A stretch of DNA of 64,000 nt from assembly GCF_001021385.1 (NCBI RefSeq), contig NZ_CP011773.1, positions 4,464,001-4,528,000 of the forward strand, in the 5' to 3' direction. The notes below the pieces were generated by a model. It worked only from the letters and a program-made list of their open reading frames with translations, did not search any database and was not told the DNA's origin. A program made the translations under genes and the position numbers. Shown here piece after piece: positions 18,664 to 26,858 of the stretch. Position 1 is the first letter of the stretch. The number at the start of each line of letters is the position of its first letter. The DNA is from Mycobacterium sp. EPa45 (GTDB lineage: Bacteria > Actinomycetota > Actinomycetes > Mycobacteriales > Mycobacteriaceae).

Positions 18664-19854
18664 TCACACCGTGACGAGGCGAGACAGGTTGCCGCCCATG
18701 ATCTTTGCCTGATCATCGGCGTTCAGGTGCTGGAGCGCCTCGATGTAGTAGGTCGGCTCCGCCAACCCCTCGGGGTGCGGCCAGTCCGACCCGTAGAGCA
18801 CCTGATCCACACCGACGAGGTTGACCAGATCGTCGATGCCGTCCTCGAAGAACGGGCTGACGTGGATACGGCTCTTCACCATCTCCACCGGGTCACTCGG
18901 GAAGGCCTCCGGGGCCTTGCGGAAGACCTCGGCCAGGCCGTCCAGCAGCGGGGTCATCCACTTCGAACCGGCCTCGACGATCGCGACCTTCAGCTTCGGG
19001 TGGCGGTACAGCGCACCGTGAATCACCCACGATCCCACCGAGTCCTGGATCGGACGCCACTCGTTGAGGATCCCCATCGCATTCGTCTGGAACGGCAGCA
19101 TCTCTGCGGCGGCACCGTCCCACTCGGAGGTGTACCGCGAGTAGCCGCTGTCACTGGAGTGCATGCCGACGAGCAGGTCGTACTCGACGACGCGCTCCCA
19201 GAACGGGTCGAACTCGGGTAGCGCGAACGAGCGCGGGCCACGGAACCCGGGTACCGGCGCGGGCCGGATCAGGATGCAGCGGGCGCCACGCTTGACCACC
19301 CACTCCAGTTCCTCGATCGCCTTCTCGACGATCGGCAGCGTGATCACCGGTGTGGTGAAGATGCGGTTCTGGTAATTGAAGCCCCAGACGTCATCGAGCC
19401 ACTCGTTGAGCGCATGGACCAGCACGTGGATGGCCACCGGGTCGTCCGACAGCCGCTCCTCGAGGAGGCTGGCCAGCGTCGGGAACATCAGCGTCTTGTC
19501 CAGGCCGAGCTCGTTCATCACCTCGAGGCGCGGAGCGGGCTCGAAGAACGCCGGGATGGCGCGCATCGGCTCACCGAACAGCTCACGCTTGGTCTTGCCG
19601 TCCGGGTTGCCGTACTTGAAGTACTCCTCCCAAGCGCCCGGGCGGGCGACGACCTCGAAGGTCGGGTTGGGAATGTAGTTACTGATCTGACCGCGCAGCG
19701 CGATCTTCGTGCGGCCGTTGACCTGCACGTACTGGACGTAATCCTTGTATTCCTTGGGTAGGAACTTGGTCAGCGCTTCCGGCGGCTCGTAGAGATGGTT
19801 GTCCGCGTCAAAGATCGGAAACGGGACGTCCACCCGGTGCGAAAGTTGCCCCAT
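18664..19854 (-). CDS. Amidohydrolase-family (TIM-barrel) enzyme
   Basis: A 396-residue amidohydrolase_2 protein. The N-terminal metal motif reads PIFDADNHLYEPPEAL, the Asp-x-Asp-x-His form common in actinobacterial members, with GMHSSDSGYS in mid-protein and YGSDWPHPEGL carrying the late catalytic Asp. The family includes metal-dependent decarboxylases and hydrolases acting on ring or ring-cleavage acids (family knowledge). ATG 19854 has AGGAGG 6 bp upstream. A perfect GAGAAC-N3-ATTCTC site lies 22 bp before the start, so it probably opens its own transcript even though the CoA-transferase gene lies just upstream. Very similar in kind to the protein at 25662-26825. Confidence 0.82.
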   Translation of the reverse strand: MGQLSHRVDVPFPIFDADNHLYEPPEALTKFLPKEYKDYVQYVQVNGRTKIALRGQISNYIPNPTFEVVARPGAWEEYFKYGNPDGKTKRELFGEPMRAIPAFFEPAPRLEVMNELGLDKTLMFPTLASLLEERLSDDPVAIHVLVHALNEWLDDVWGFNYQNRIFTTPVITLPIVEKAIEELEWVVKRGARCILIRPAPVPGFRGPRSFALPEFDPFWERVVEYDLLVGMHSSDSGYSRYTSEWDGAAAEMLPFQTNAMGILNEWRPIQDSVGSWVIHGALYRHPKLKVAIVEAGSKWMTPLLDGLAEVFRKAPEAFPSDPVEMVKSRIHVSPFFEDGIDDLVNLVGVDQVLYGSDWPHPEGLAEPTYYIEALQHLNADDQAKIMGGNLSRLVTV

Positions 19855-19875
19855 GCTTCCTCCTAATTCAGTCGT

Positions 19876-19890
19876 GAGAACGATATTCTC
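19876..19890. promoter_or_regulatory. GAGAAY-N3-RTTCTC palindrome, copy 2
   Basis: GAGAAC-GAT-ATTCTC, extended by one base each side to TGAGAAC...ATTCTCA, matches all 12 fixed positions. It occupies the 44-bp gap between the CoA-transferase stop and the amidohydrolase start, 22 bp before the ATG at 19854, the same distance as for the mhp operon copy. Confidence 0.7.
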
Positions 19891-19898
19891 ATTATGGA

Positions 19899-22286
19899 CT
19901 AACTGCAATACCCACTGCCGATAACCCCCTCGATTTCCAGGGCCGCGACGTCGTCCGCCGACAGTCCGAGTTCGGCGAGGAGCTCGTGGTTGTGCTGGCC
20001 GAGCAGTGGCGCCGGCGTGGTGTGGACGGGCCGCGGTCCGCGAGACAGCCGGAACGGCATCGTGGTGAATCTGGCCGGCGCGTTCACCGGATGATCCAGT
20101 ACCTCGAAGAACCCGCGGGCGGCGAGTTGTTCGAGCTCGGTCTGCCGGTGCGGCTGCATGACCTTGGCCACCGGAACACCGGCCGGCCACAGCGCGTCGA
20201 CGATCTCGTCCCCGCTGCGGTCCCGGCACCAGGCGCTCAGGCGTTCGTCGACGACGTCTTCTCGGGCGCGCCGACCGCTCGTCGTCGCCAACTCGGGATC
20301 GGCGGCCCAGTCCGGGTCACCGAGGGCGGCGCGCAATGCCTGCCACTGCGCGTCGGTCTCGACCGCGATCGCCACCCAGGAGTCGTCGCGTCCGAATTCG
20401 TCGGTCTCGTTGCTGCGGTAGAGGTTCTGCGGTGATGCCGTCGGTCCCCGGTTGCCGGCGCGCTGCAACACCGCGCCGTATGCACTGTATTCGACGATTT
20501 GCTCGGCTGCGATGTGCAGGGCCGCATCCACCATCGCCGCCTCGATGAGCGCGCCCTCGCCGGTGCGCCTGCGGTGCTCGAGCGCGAGCAGCATCGCGGT
20601 GAGCGCGTGCAGCCCGGCGTTGGGATCACCAAGGGAGTACGGCTCGTAGGGGTTTCGGTCCGGGTAGCCGGTAAGCCAGCTGATGCCTGCGGCCGCCTCG
20701 ATCACGTACGCGAACGCCGGGTTGTCCCGCCACGGGCCGTCCAGCCCGAAGCCCGGCATCCGGCACATCACCACATCGGGTTTAATACGGTGTACCGCAG
20801 CATAATCCAGCCCAAGTTGGTCGAGCACCCGCGGTGTGTAGTTCTCGGCGACCACGTCGGCGGTGGCGATCAATCGGTGCAGCAGCTCCCGCCCGCGCTG
20901 GGTGCCCAGATCGAGGGTGAGGTCTTTCTTGCTGGTGTTCAGCGCAGCGAAGATCGGCTGCTTTTCCCACCATTGGTCTTCGGTCACCGGCACGCCGGCG
21001 ATCATTCTGGTGCCGTCGGGCCGACGGGCGGACTCGACATGGATCACCTCGGCACCGAGGAGCGCCATCAGGTGCGTGGCGGACGGACCGGCCCAGAACG
21101 TGGTGAGGTCGATGACCCGAATACCGCTCAGCGGCAGTCGGTCTGGGGCGGTACCGGCCTGCCGCGGTGTGCGTGACGCCTGCCGCTGCTGATCGGTGTG
21201 CTCACCCAGCCGCGGCGCCGGTGACGGCGGACGCAGCGCGACGCCGGTGATCCGGTAGGGATGCGCCGGCTGACGGAAGCCGGCGGGGTGATCGACGAAC
21301 GATCCACGGGCGGCGAAGTGCTCCAGTGATTCGATGGTGTCGGGGGTGGCGACCGGGGCGTTCGGGATGCGGAAGGCGGTGGCCAGGTCGCGTACCTCGT
21401 CACCGGTGCGCTCGGCCATCCACTCGTACAGTTCGCCGGATTTCTCTCCTGCCTGCTCGGTGATCGTCAGCGGCGCGTCTTCGTCGATCCAGTCCTCGTG
21501 CCCGGTCATCGCGCACAGGTCGAACCATTGCTGGGCGGTGCCACAGCCGACGTCCACCAAGCCGTCCTTGACCCGGGCGATCCCCGGCACGGTCAGCTTG
21601 CGGGCGTCCCGCCACGGCTTTCCGAGCATCTCGAAATAGGTAACCGGGTAGTACGTGAGCCCCATGACATGGCTCTCCAGCATGGAGAGGTCGATGAGCT
21701 CACCGCCGCCGCCGGCCACCACGCGCATGCGCGAAGCCAGAATCGCCGCAGTGGCGTAGGAGCCTGACAGGTAATCGCCGACACGGCCGCCGACGTACAC
21801 CGGCGCTCGGTCGGGTGCGCCGCGGCCGAGCCCGACGATGCCACCCGACCACGCCTGCAGCGTGAATTCCGTTGCGACACGATCACTCCAGGGGCCGTCC
21901 AGACCGAACGGGGTGATGGCGGCGACGATCAGATGCGGGTGCGCGTCGCGCAGCGCCTCCGGCGCCAGCCTGTCGGCGACCGGTGAGCCGGGTGACCACA
22001 CCACCGCGTCGGCCGAGGCCAGCAACTCGGCCACGAACGGGCGGTCAACCGCCGGGTCGGCGACCACACTCTGCTTGCCACCGGCCAGGAAGCTGAAGAG
22101 CGCCCCGTCCTCGTCCGGGCCGAGCCGCGCACCCGAGGCCGACCACCGCCGCAGCGGATCACCCTCGGGCGCCTCGACTTTGATGACGTCGGCTCCGCCG
22201 TCCGCCAGCAGCTTGGTGCAGTAAGCACCGGGAATGCCCGTCGACAGGTCAACCACGACGAAACCGGTCAGTGGTGCGTCGGCCAT
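19899..22286 (-). CDS. Double-domain CaiB/BaiF (type III) CoA-transferase
   Basis: A protein of about 795 residues with two complete family III CoA-transferase domains in one chain; usual members are about 400 residues and dimerise by interlocking. The N-half starts GFVVVDLSTGIPGAYCTKLLADGGADVIKVE and has VGDYLSGSYA with a candidate catalytic Asp; a linker near 350-385 follows; the C-half starts GIRVIDLTTFWAGPSATHLMALLGAEVIHVE and has SLGDPNAGLHALTAMLLAL with the second Asp. Both halves keep the active-site Asp, so neither looks decayed. It likely moves CoA between acids in this pathway. ATG 22286 is used; GTG 22289 overlaps the crotonase TAG. Confidence 0.87.
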   Translation of the reverse strand: MADAPLTGFVVVDLSTGIPGAYCTKLLADGGADVIKVEAPEGDPLRRWSASGARLGPDEDGALFSFLAGGKQSVVADPAVDRPFVAELLASADAVVWSPGSPVADRLAPEALRDAHPHLIVAAITPFGLDGPWSDRVATEFTLQAWSGGIVGLGRGAPDRAPVYVGGRVGDYLSGSYATAAILASRMRVVAGGGGELIDLSMLESHVMGLTYYPVTYFEMLGKPWRDARKLTVPGIARVKDGLVDVGCGTAQQWFDLCAMTGHEDWIDEDAPLTITEQAGEKSGELYEWMAERTGDEVRDLATAFRIPNAPVATPDTIESLEHFAARGSFVDHPAGFRQPAHPYRITGVALRPPSPAPRLGEHTDQQRQASRTPRQAGTAPDRLPLSGIRVIDLTTFWAGPSATHLMALLGAEVIHVESARRPDGTRMIAGVPVTEDQWWEKQPIFAALNTSKKDLTLDLGTQRGRELLHRLIATADVVAENYTPRVLDQLGLDYAAVHRIKPDVVMCRMPGFGLDGPWRDNPAFAYVIEAAAGISWLTGYPDRNPYEPYSLGDPNAGLHALTAMLLALEHRRRTGEGALIEAAMVDAALHIAAEQIVEYSAYGAVLQRAGNRGPTASPQNLYRSNETDEFGRDDSWVAIAVETDAQWQALRAALGDPDWAADPELATTSGRRAREDVVDERLSAWCRDRSGDEIVDALWPAGVPVAKVMQPHRQTELEQLAARGFFEVLDHPVNAPARFTTMPFRLSRGPRPVHTTPAPLLGQHNHELLAELGLSADDVAALEIEGVIGSGYCS

Positions 22287-22288
22287 CA

Positions 22289-23323
22289 CTACTTCTTCTT
22301 TTTCTTTGTCTTGGTGTCAGCCTGCTCAGCCTTCTCGGCCTTCGCGACCTTGGCCTTCTTCGCCTTCTTGGCCTTCGGGCGCGCGGCCTTCGACAGCCGC
22401 CACTCCGGCGGGAACTTGCTGTCGTTGTCCTTCACCGCACCGGCGAGGCCGGTGTCGAGACCCTCGTGCATGTCGAACTCGTCCTCATCGCGTGCGGCGG
22501 TGCCGCCCAGCGACTCGAAGGTACTGCCGAGCAGGCTGCCCAGGTACTCGCCCTGGAACTGCTTGAACACCTCGAAGAACATCTTCTGCTGAAAGACGGT
22601 GTCGGTGGGCCGGTTCCGGGCGCACGCCAGTGCATACCGATCGACTTCGGCTTCGAGGTCTTCGCGGCGCACCACACTGTTGAGGAAATTGCATTCGTAC
22701 ATCTCGGCGGCGGTGAACGGCCGGCCGGTGTAGACCATCTCCTGGAACTTGCGGATGCCCATCATCTGGGTCCACCACCACATCCGCGGACCCCAGCCGT
22801 AATAGCGAAATGACGGATGGCCGTAGAGCGCGTCGTCGGAGGAGATCACCAGGTCGGCGTCAGCAGCCTGGTAGAAGTGCCAGCCGTAGCAGTACCCCTT
22901 GACCTCCAGGATGGAGATCTTCTTGAAGTCCTGCAGGGTCCTGATCCCCGAGTGCGGGCTGGCGTACCAGGCGCCGACCGACGCGCCGCGCCGATACGTC
23001 CCTCTCGGTGGGTACTTCACTTCGCCCGGCGGAATCCGGAACTCCGAGAGGCGCGGACCCTCGTCCTCGGCGTTCTGCAGCTCCATGAACTCCGGGAGGT
23101 CGGCGCCGCTGCCGAGATCCTCGCCAGCCCCCCGGATGACGACGACCTTTACCTGATCGTCCACACCGGCCTGGTAGAGGAGATCCGAATACCGCAGGCG
23201 CGCAGCGGCGGTCGGCGCATTGAGGTACTCGGGCCGGTTGAAGGTGATCGTCGCGATCTTGGTCTTCGGGTCCTTCTGGTAAAGGATGATCTCCTCGGCC
23301 GACGGGCGCCGCGCCTCAGCCAT
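22289..23323 (-). CDS. Enoyl-CoA hydratase/isomerase-family protein with Lys-rich tail
   Basis: A 344-residue crotonase-fold protein. Residues about 15-60 hold IATITFNRPEYLNAPT; oxyanion-hole segments are RGAGEDLGSGADLPEF and VKGYCYGWHFYQAADADLVI. Compared with a usual 260-residue hydratase it has an insertion near 85-125 and a C-terminal extension ending in a dense Lys/Ala run (KKAKKAKVAKAEKAEQ then TKTKKKKK, last about 30 residues). That tail is unlike crotonases and may bind nucleic acid, membrane or a partner (inference). The usual Glu pair of hydratases is not evident, so isomerase, hydrolase or lyase chemistry is possible. Overlaps the M24 gene upstream by 8 bp. Confidence 0.8.
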   Translation of the reverse strand: MAEARRPSAEEIILYQKDPKTKIATITFNRPEYLNAPTAAARLRYSDLLYQAGVDDQVKVVVIRGAGEDLGSGADLPEFMELQNAEDEGPRLSEFRIPPGEVKYPPRGTYRRGASVGAWYASPHSGIRTLQDFKKISILEVKGYCYGWHFYQAADADLVISSDDALYGHPSFRYYGWGPRMWWWTQMMGIRKFQEMVYTGRPFTAAEMYECNFLNSVVRREDLEAEVDRYALACARNRPTDTVFQQKMFFEVFKQFQGEYLGSLLGSTFESLGGTAARDEDEFDMHEGLDTGLAGAVKDNDSKFPPEWRLSKAARPKAKKAKKAKVAKAEKAEQADTKTKKKKK

Positions 23324-24437
23324 TGGCGCTGTACGCCGGACTCGACGTCAGTACCTCGCAACCATCCGCGGTGATCAGCACCGAGTCGCGCCTAAACACC
23401 GCCCCGACTCCGGGGGAGAAAACGTAACCGGTGACGGCCAAGACCATTCCGGGTTCCAGATGCTCGCCGGCCGCGGTGGCAGCCAGCTGCGGAGACACCA
23501 CCGGCGAGTCGAATCCGACGCCGAGGCCGTGCGCCACCGGCACCACCGGAAGCGCTTCCCCGACAGCCTTATAAGCCGCCAGCAGGCCCGCATTCGGCGC
23601 GCCGGGACGGCAGGCCTCGATCAGCGCGGCGTGAAGCCGGTCGGAGCGCTCGAACAGTGCGTCGGCACCGGTGACGTCGCCGACCGGAATCGTCCGACCG
23701 ACCTCGCCGATGTAACCGCGATCCAGCACCCCGGAGGCGAACGCCACCAGATCACCGTCGTGGACCCGCTCGTCGCCGCGGACCCGCCGCCACGGGTGGT
23801 CCTTGGCGGTCACCCACACGGCATCCTGATGGGCGGGCGTGCTGACGCCGCCCGCAGTCATCGTTTCCAGCAGCACCGCGGTCAGGTCCGACAGCGACGC
23901 ACCGTCGTGCAGCTTGCCGACTGCCGCCGCCAAACCGAATTCCGCGACCCGGATCGACTCACGCAGTGCGTCGATCTCTTCGGGCGTCTTGATGCGACGA
24001 GCCGCGCCCATGGCCGCTTCGCCGTCTACGAATTCAGCCTTGGGGAACGCCATCGGCAACAACTGGGCGAACCCCGGCGACAACGCATCGGACCCCACTC
24101 GGCGGGCGGTGGCCGCACCGGGAATCTTCTTGAGGTTCTCGATCGTGTTCATCGGGTTCCACGCGATCCCGTAGAGGTTCTCGTGCGGGATGTCCTCGGG
24201 CACTCCCTCGTCCCACGTGCTCAGCAGGTAAACCTGCCCGTTGCGCAGCAGCACACACGAGGGCGCGAACGGCCGCGTCCCGGCCACCCAGAGCTGTTGA
24301 GCGCCACTGACGTAACGGATGTTCGACTGCCTGCCGAGGATCAGGATGTCCAGATCGTGGGCTTCCATCTGGGCCAGCGCCCGCTCCCGCCGCCCGATGC
24401 GGAGAGCGCGCTCGTCGCCCAGTACCTCAGTCGCCAT
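23316..24437 (-). CDS. M24-family pseudo-peptidase (metal ligands lost)
   Basis: A 373-residue pita-bread-fold M24 protein. Creatinase-type N-domain (RYVSGAQQLW) leads to a C-domain from about residue 150 (RIKTPEEIDALRES). Measured against aminopeptidase P, four of five dimetal ligands are changed: the first Asp is Ala (LVAFASG), the second is Glu (YIGEVGRT), the Glu in GMVLxxEP is Thr (GMVLAVTGYVF), and the final Glu is Arg (FRRDSVLIT). Only the His in VAHGLGVGF stays. It is therefore probably a non-metal member like creatinase, or an inactive partner of the intact M24 protein encoded immediately upstream, with which it overlaps by 11 bp. Confidence 0.8.
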   Translation of the reverse strand: MATEVLGDERALRIGRRERALAQMEAHDLDILILGRQSNIRYVSGAQQLWVAGTRPFAPSCVLLRNGQVYLLSTWDEGVPEDIPHENLYGIAWNPMNTIENLKKIPGAATARRVGSDALSPGFAQLLPMAFPKAEFVDGEAAMGAARRIKTPEEIDALRESIRVAEFGLAAAVGKLHDGASLSDLTAVLLETMTAGGVSTPAHQDAVWVTAKDHPWRRVRGDERVHDGDLVAFASGVLDRGYIGEVGRTIPVGDVTGADALFERSDRLHAALIEACRPGAPNAGLLAAYKAVGEALPVVPVAHGLGVGFDSPVVSPQLAATAAGEHLEPGMVLAVTGYVFSPGVGAVFRRDSVLITADGCEVLTSSPAYSANG

Positions 24438-25665
24438 AAGGCGCGTACGGGTAGTCGGTCAATTTGATCCAGCCTTCCTCGGTGATGACCACGATCTCCT
24501 CGCTGCGGTAGCCACCGGTGCCGTCCTCCCAGATCACGGGCTCCAGCACCAGCACCATGCCGGCCTGCAGCACGTAGTTCTCGTCGAACTCGTCGCCGAG
24601 ATCGGTTCCGATCATCGGCATCTCGGCTGCGTTGACTCCGATGCCGTGCCCCAGGTAGAAGTGCGGCAGCCACGGCTTCTTGCCGTCGTTGGCCGCGATC
24701 GCGGCCCGGCCCAGATCGGCCGCGGTGGCCCCGGCACGGGTGACTTCTTGGACCGCGGCCATGATGTCGCGCCAGCGGCGGAAGTTGGCCTGCTGGCGGG
24801 CATCCGGGGCGGCGCCCACCGTCCAGGTGCGGCCGAAGTCGGAGCAATAGCCGCCGTAAGTGATCGACACGTCCGTCCACAGCACGTCACCGTCGCGCAG
24901 TTCCCGCTCGGTGGACAGCAGCGGCAGCGCCAGGTCACCGTGGGTGGTCCACACCCCGTCGGCCTTGGTGTTGGGCATGACCTGCCAGATGGGCTCCAGC
25001 ATGCTGGCCACCGCACCCAGTTCGAAAGCACGCCGCATGAATTCGGCCGACAGGTCGATCTGACGGATCCCCGGCGCGAGTGCCTTCTGCACGTCGACCA
25101 TCGCGGTATCGGTGATCTGCACCGCCTTGTAGATGCAGGCGATCTCGTCGGCGGTCTTGACCCTCTTGGCCGCCCCGACGACGACGGCGGCATCGCCGGG
25201 TGTGCTGTCGCCGAACAGCGTGCCCTGTGCCCGGCGCATGGCCCCGGTGAGCTCGTCCACAGCGATCGTGCTGCCGCGCGGAATCAGCTCGCTCAGAGCC
25301 TTCGCGAAATGCTCTACCCCTTCGTCGAATTCGACGTACACCGGCCCGTGCAGGTGATCGGCGGGCAGATCGGTCTCTTCGGCGGCACCCTCACGGAACG
25401 GCAGGAACAGGTGCGGCGACGGATCGTCGGCGAGCACTACGCCGACCGGGCGCTCGACGTGCGACAGCCCGGCGTCGCCGAGCGGCCAGCTGGTACCGGT
25501 CGCGTACGTGACGGCGTTGTTGCCCAACAAAACCAGCGCATCGACACCGCGCTCGGTCATCGCCGCCCGCAGTCGCGCGCCGGTCTCGGCGCGCATGCGG
25601 GAGCGGTCGGGCTGTGCCGGGATGTCAGCCAGCGAGCGCACCGGTCCGGTCAACGATGTGGTCAC
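24427..25665 (-). CDS. M24-family metallopeptidase (Xaa-Pro dipeptidase-like)
   Basis: A 412-residue M24 protein with all five dimetal ligands: WTDVSITYGGYCSDFGRTW (two Asp), HGIGVNAAEMP (His), GMVLVLEPVIW (Glu) and GGYRSEEIVVITEEG (Glu). The N-domain has ALVLLGNNAVTYATGTSW. GTG 25665 overlaps the amidohydrolase stop as GTGA; a longer in-frame start at 25803 is rejected. Normal members cut Xaa-Pro bonds, but its place among CoA and P450 genes suggests a C-N or C-C hydrolase in carbon breakdown (inference). It is paired with the ligand-poor paralogue downstream, which makes a heteromer plausible. Confidence 0.84.
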   Translation of the reverse strand: MTTSLTGPVRSLADIPAQPDRSRMRAETGARLRAAMTERGVDALVLLGNNAVTYATGTSWPLGDAGLSHVERPVGVVLADDPSPHLFLPFREGAAEETDLPADHLHGPVYVEFDEGVEHFAKALSELIPRGSTIAVDELTGAMRRAQGTLFGDSTPGDAAVVVGAAKRVKTADEIACIYKAVQITDTAMVDVQKALAPGIRQIDLSAEFMRRAFELGAVASMLEPIWQVMPNTKADGVWTTHGDLALPLLSTERELRDGDVLWTDVSITYGGYCSDFGRTWTVGAAPDARQQANFRRWRDIMAAVQEVTRAGATAADLGRAAIAANDGKKPWLPHFYLGHGIGVNAAEMPMIGTDLGDEFDENYVLQAGMVLVLEPVIWEDGTGGYRSEEIVVITEEGWIKLTDYPYAPYGD

Positions 25666-26825
25666 TGCACACCCAGGAACTTCTTGATGTTCGAGCTGCA
25701 GATCTTGACCGCGTCCTCCTGCCCGACGGCGTCGACCACCTGCCGCAGCGACTTCTCGGAGTATCCGAACGTACTCTCGTTGTGCGGGTAGTCCGAGGAC
25801 CACATGACGTTGTCCACGCCGATTTCGTCGAGCAGCTTAAGCCCCAACGGGTCGACCATGAACGATGCGCTCATGTGGTTGTCCCAGTAGTAGCGGATGT
25901 CGTGCTCGACCTTGCGGTTGAACATGTGCTGGTAGGAGGCCAGCAGGTGTTCGGCATCCTGCAGCGCGGTGGCGACCCAGGCGATACCACCTTCGAACCA
26001 GCCGACCTTCAGCCCCGGATGACGGTCGAGGATGCCCGAGAACAGGTACTTGGAGAACGTCTCCCGGAATCCGTCGACGTTGATCATCATGCCGACGACC
26101 ACGCTGTTGACTTCGCACGGAGTCTTGGGCGGGGTCTCACCGATGTGGTGGCTGACCGGCAGGCCGGCGGCTTCGATCTCGTCCCAGATCGGGCTCATGG
26201 CGGTGCTGCCGTAATCGATGATCTCGCCGTCCTCACCCTTGCCCGGGTTCAGCGGCATCAGGAATGTCTTGAGTCCCAGCGACTTCACCTCGGCCAGCGT
26301 GCGGCGCGCACCATCGGGATTCCACCAGTTGATCAGCCCGACACCGTAGAAGTGCCCATTGCTGCGGGCCTGCACCTCGGCGATGTGCTCGTTATAGATC
26401 CGGAAGATCCGCTCGCGCAGCTCGAGGTCGGGATAGTGAAACAGCGCCAGCACGGCGTTGGGAAACGCGAGTTCCTTGTCGACGCCGTCCTCGTGCAATT
26501 CCTGGATGCGGGCGTCGATGTTGGTGGTGGCCGCCCCGGCGAGGTCGTCGTACTGCATCAGCACCCGGCTGAAGTCCAAGGGCAGGAAGGTCTTTCCCTT
26601 GGCTCGGCCGACCATATAGGCGCCGTCCTCGTACCAGATCCGCGGCGCCTTCTCCTTGAGTTCCGCCGGGAACTTGTCGAAGAAGATGTCCTCGGACAAC
26701 GAGATGTGGTTGTCGGCAGAAAACACCTCGGTGCCGGCCGGCAGGCCGGTGTCACCCCCGGCGTGACCCTGCCGGTCCTTGGGGGCACCCAGGCCACCGG
26801 CCGGGTACAGCGTTGCGGTTGTCAT
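25662..26825 (-). CDS. Amidohydrolase-family (TIM-barrel) enzyme
   Basis: A 387-residue amidohydrolase_2 protein with VFSADNHISLSED as the first metal motif, GLPVSHHIGETPP in the barrel core and VMWSSDYPHNESTFGYS carrying the late Asp. It belongs to the same broad group as the 18664-19854 protein but is divergent in sequence, so the two probably act on different intermediates. Decarboxylation or C-C/C-N hydrolysis of a ring-derived acid is the likely class of reaction. Follows the P450 by 33 bp and overlaps the M24 gene as GTGA. Confidence 0.82.
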   Translation of the reverse strand: MTTATLYPAGGLGAPKDRQGHAGGDTGLPAGTEVFSADNHISLSEDIFFDKFPAELKEKAPRIWYEDGAYMVGRAKGKTFLPLDFSRVLMQYDDLAGAATTNIDARIQELHEDGVDKELAFPNAVLALFHYPDLELRERIFRIYNEHIAEVQARSNGHFYGVGLINWWNPDGARRTLAEVKSLGLKTFLMPLNPGKGEDGEIIDYGSTAMSPIWDEIEAAGLPVSHHIGETPPKTPCEVNSVVVGMMINVDGFRETFSKYLFSGILDRHPGLKVGWFEGGIAWVATALQDAEHLLASYQHMFNRKVEHDIRYYWDNHMSASFMVDPLGLKLLDEIGVDNVMWSSDYPHNESTFGYSEKSLRQVVDAVGQEDAVKICSSNIKKFLGVQ

Positions 26826-26858
26826 GTCAGCTCCAATCAGGCTGTCGGGGTAGAGCTT

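Noticed and set aside
17389..19221. 610-codon open frame on the + strand
   Set aside because: Antisense to FadD and amidohydrolase genes with recognised catalytic motifs.
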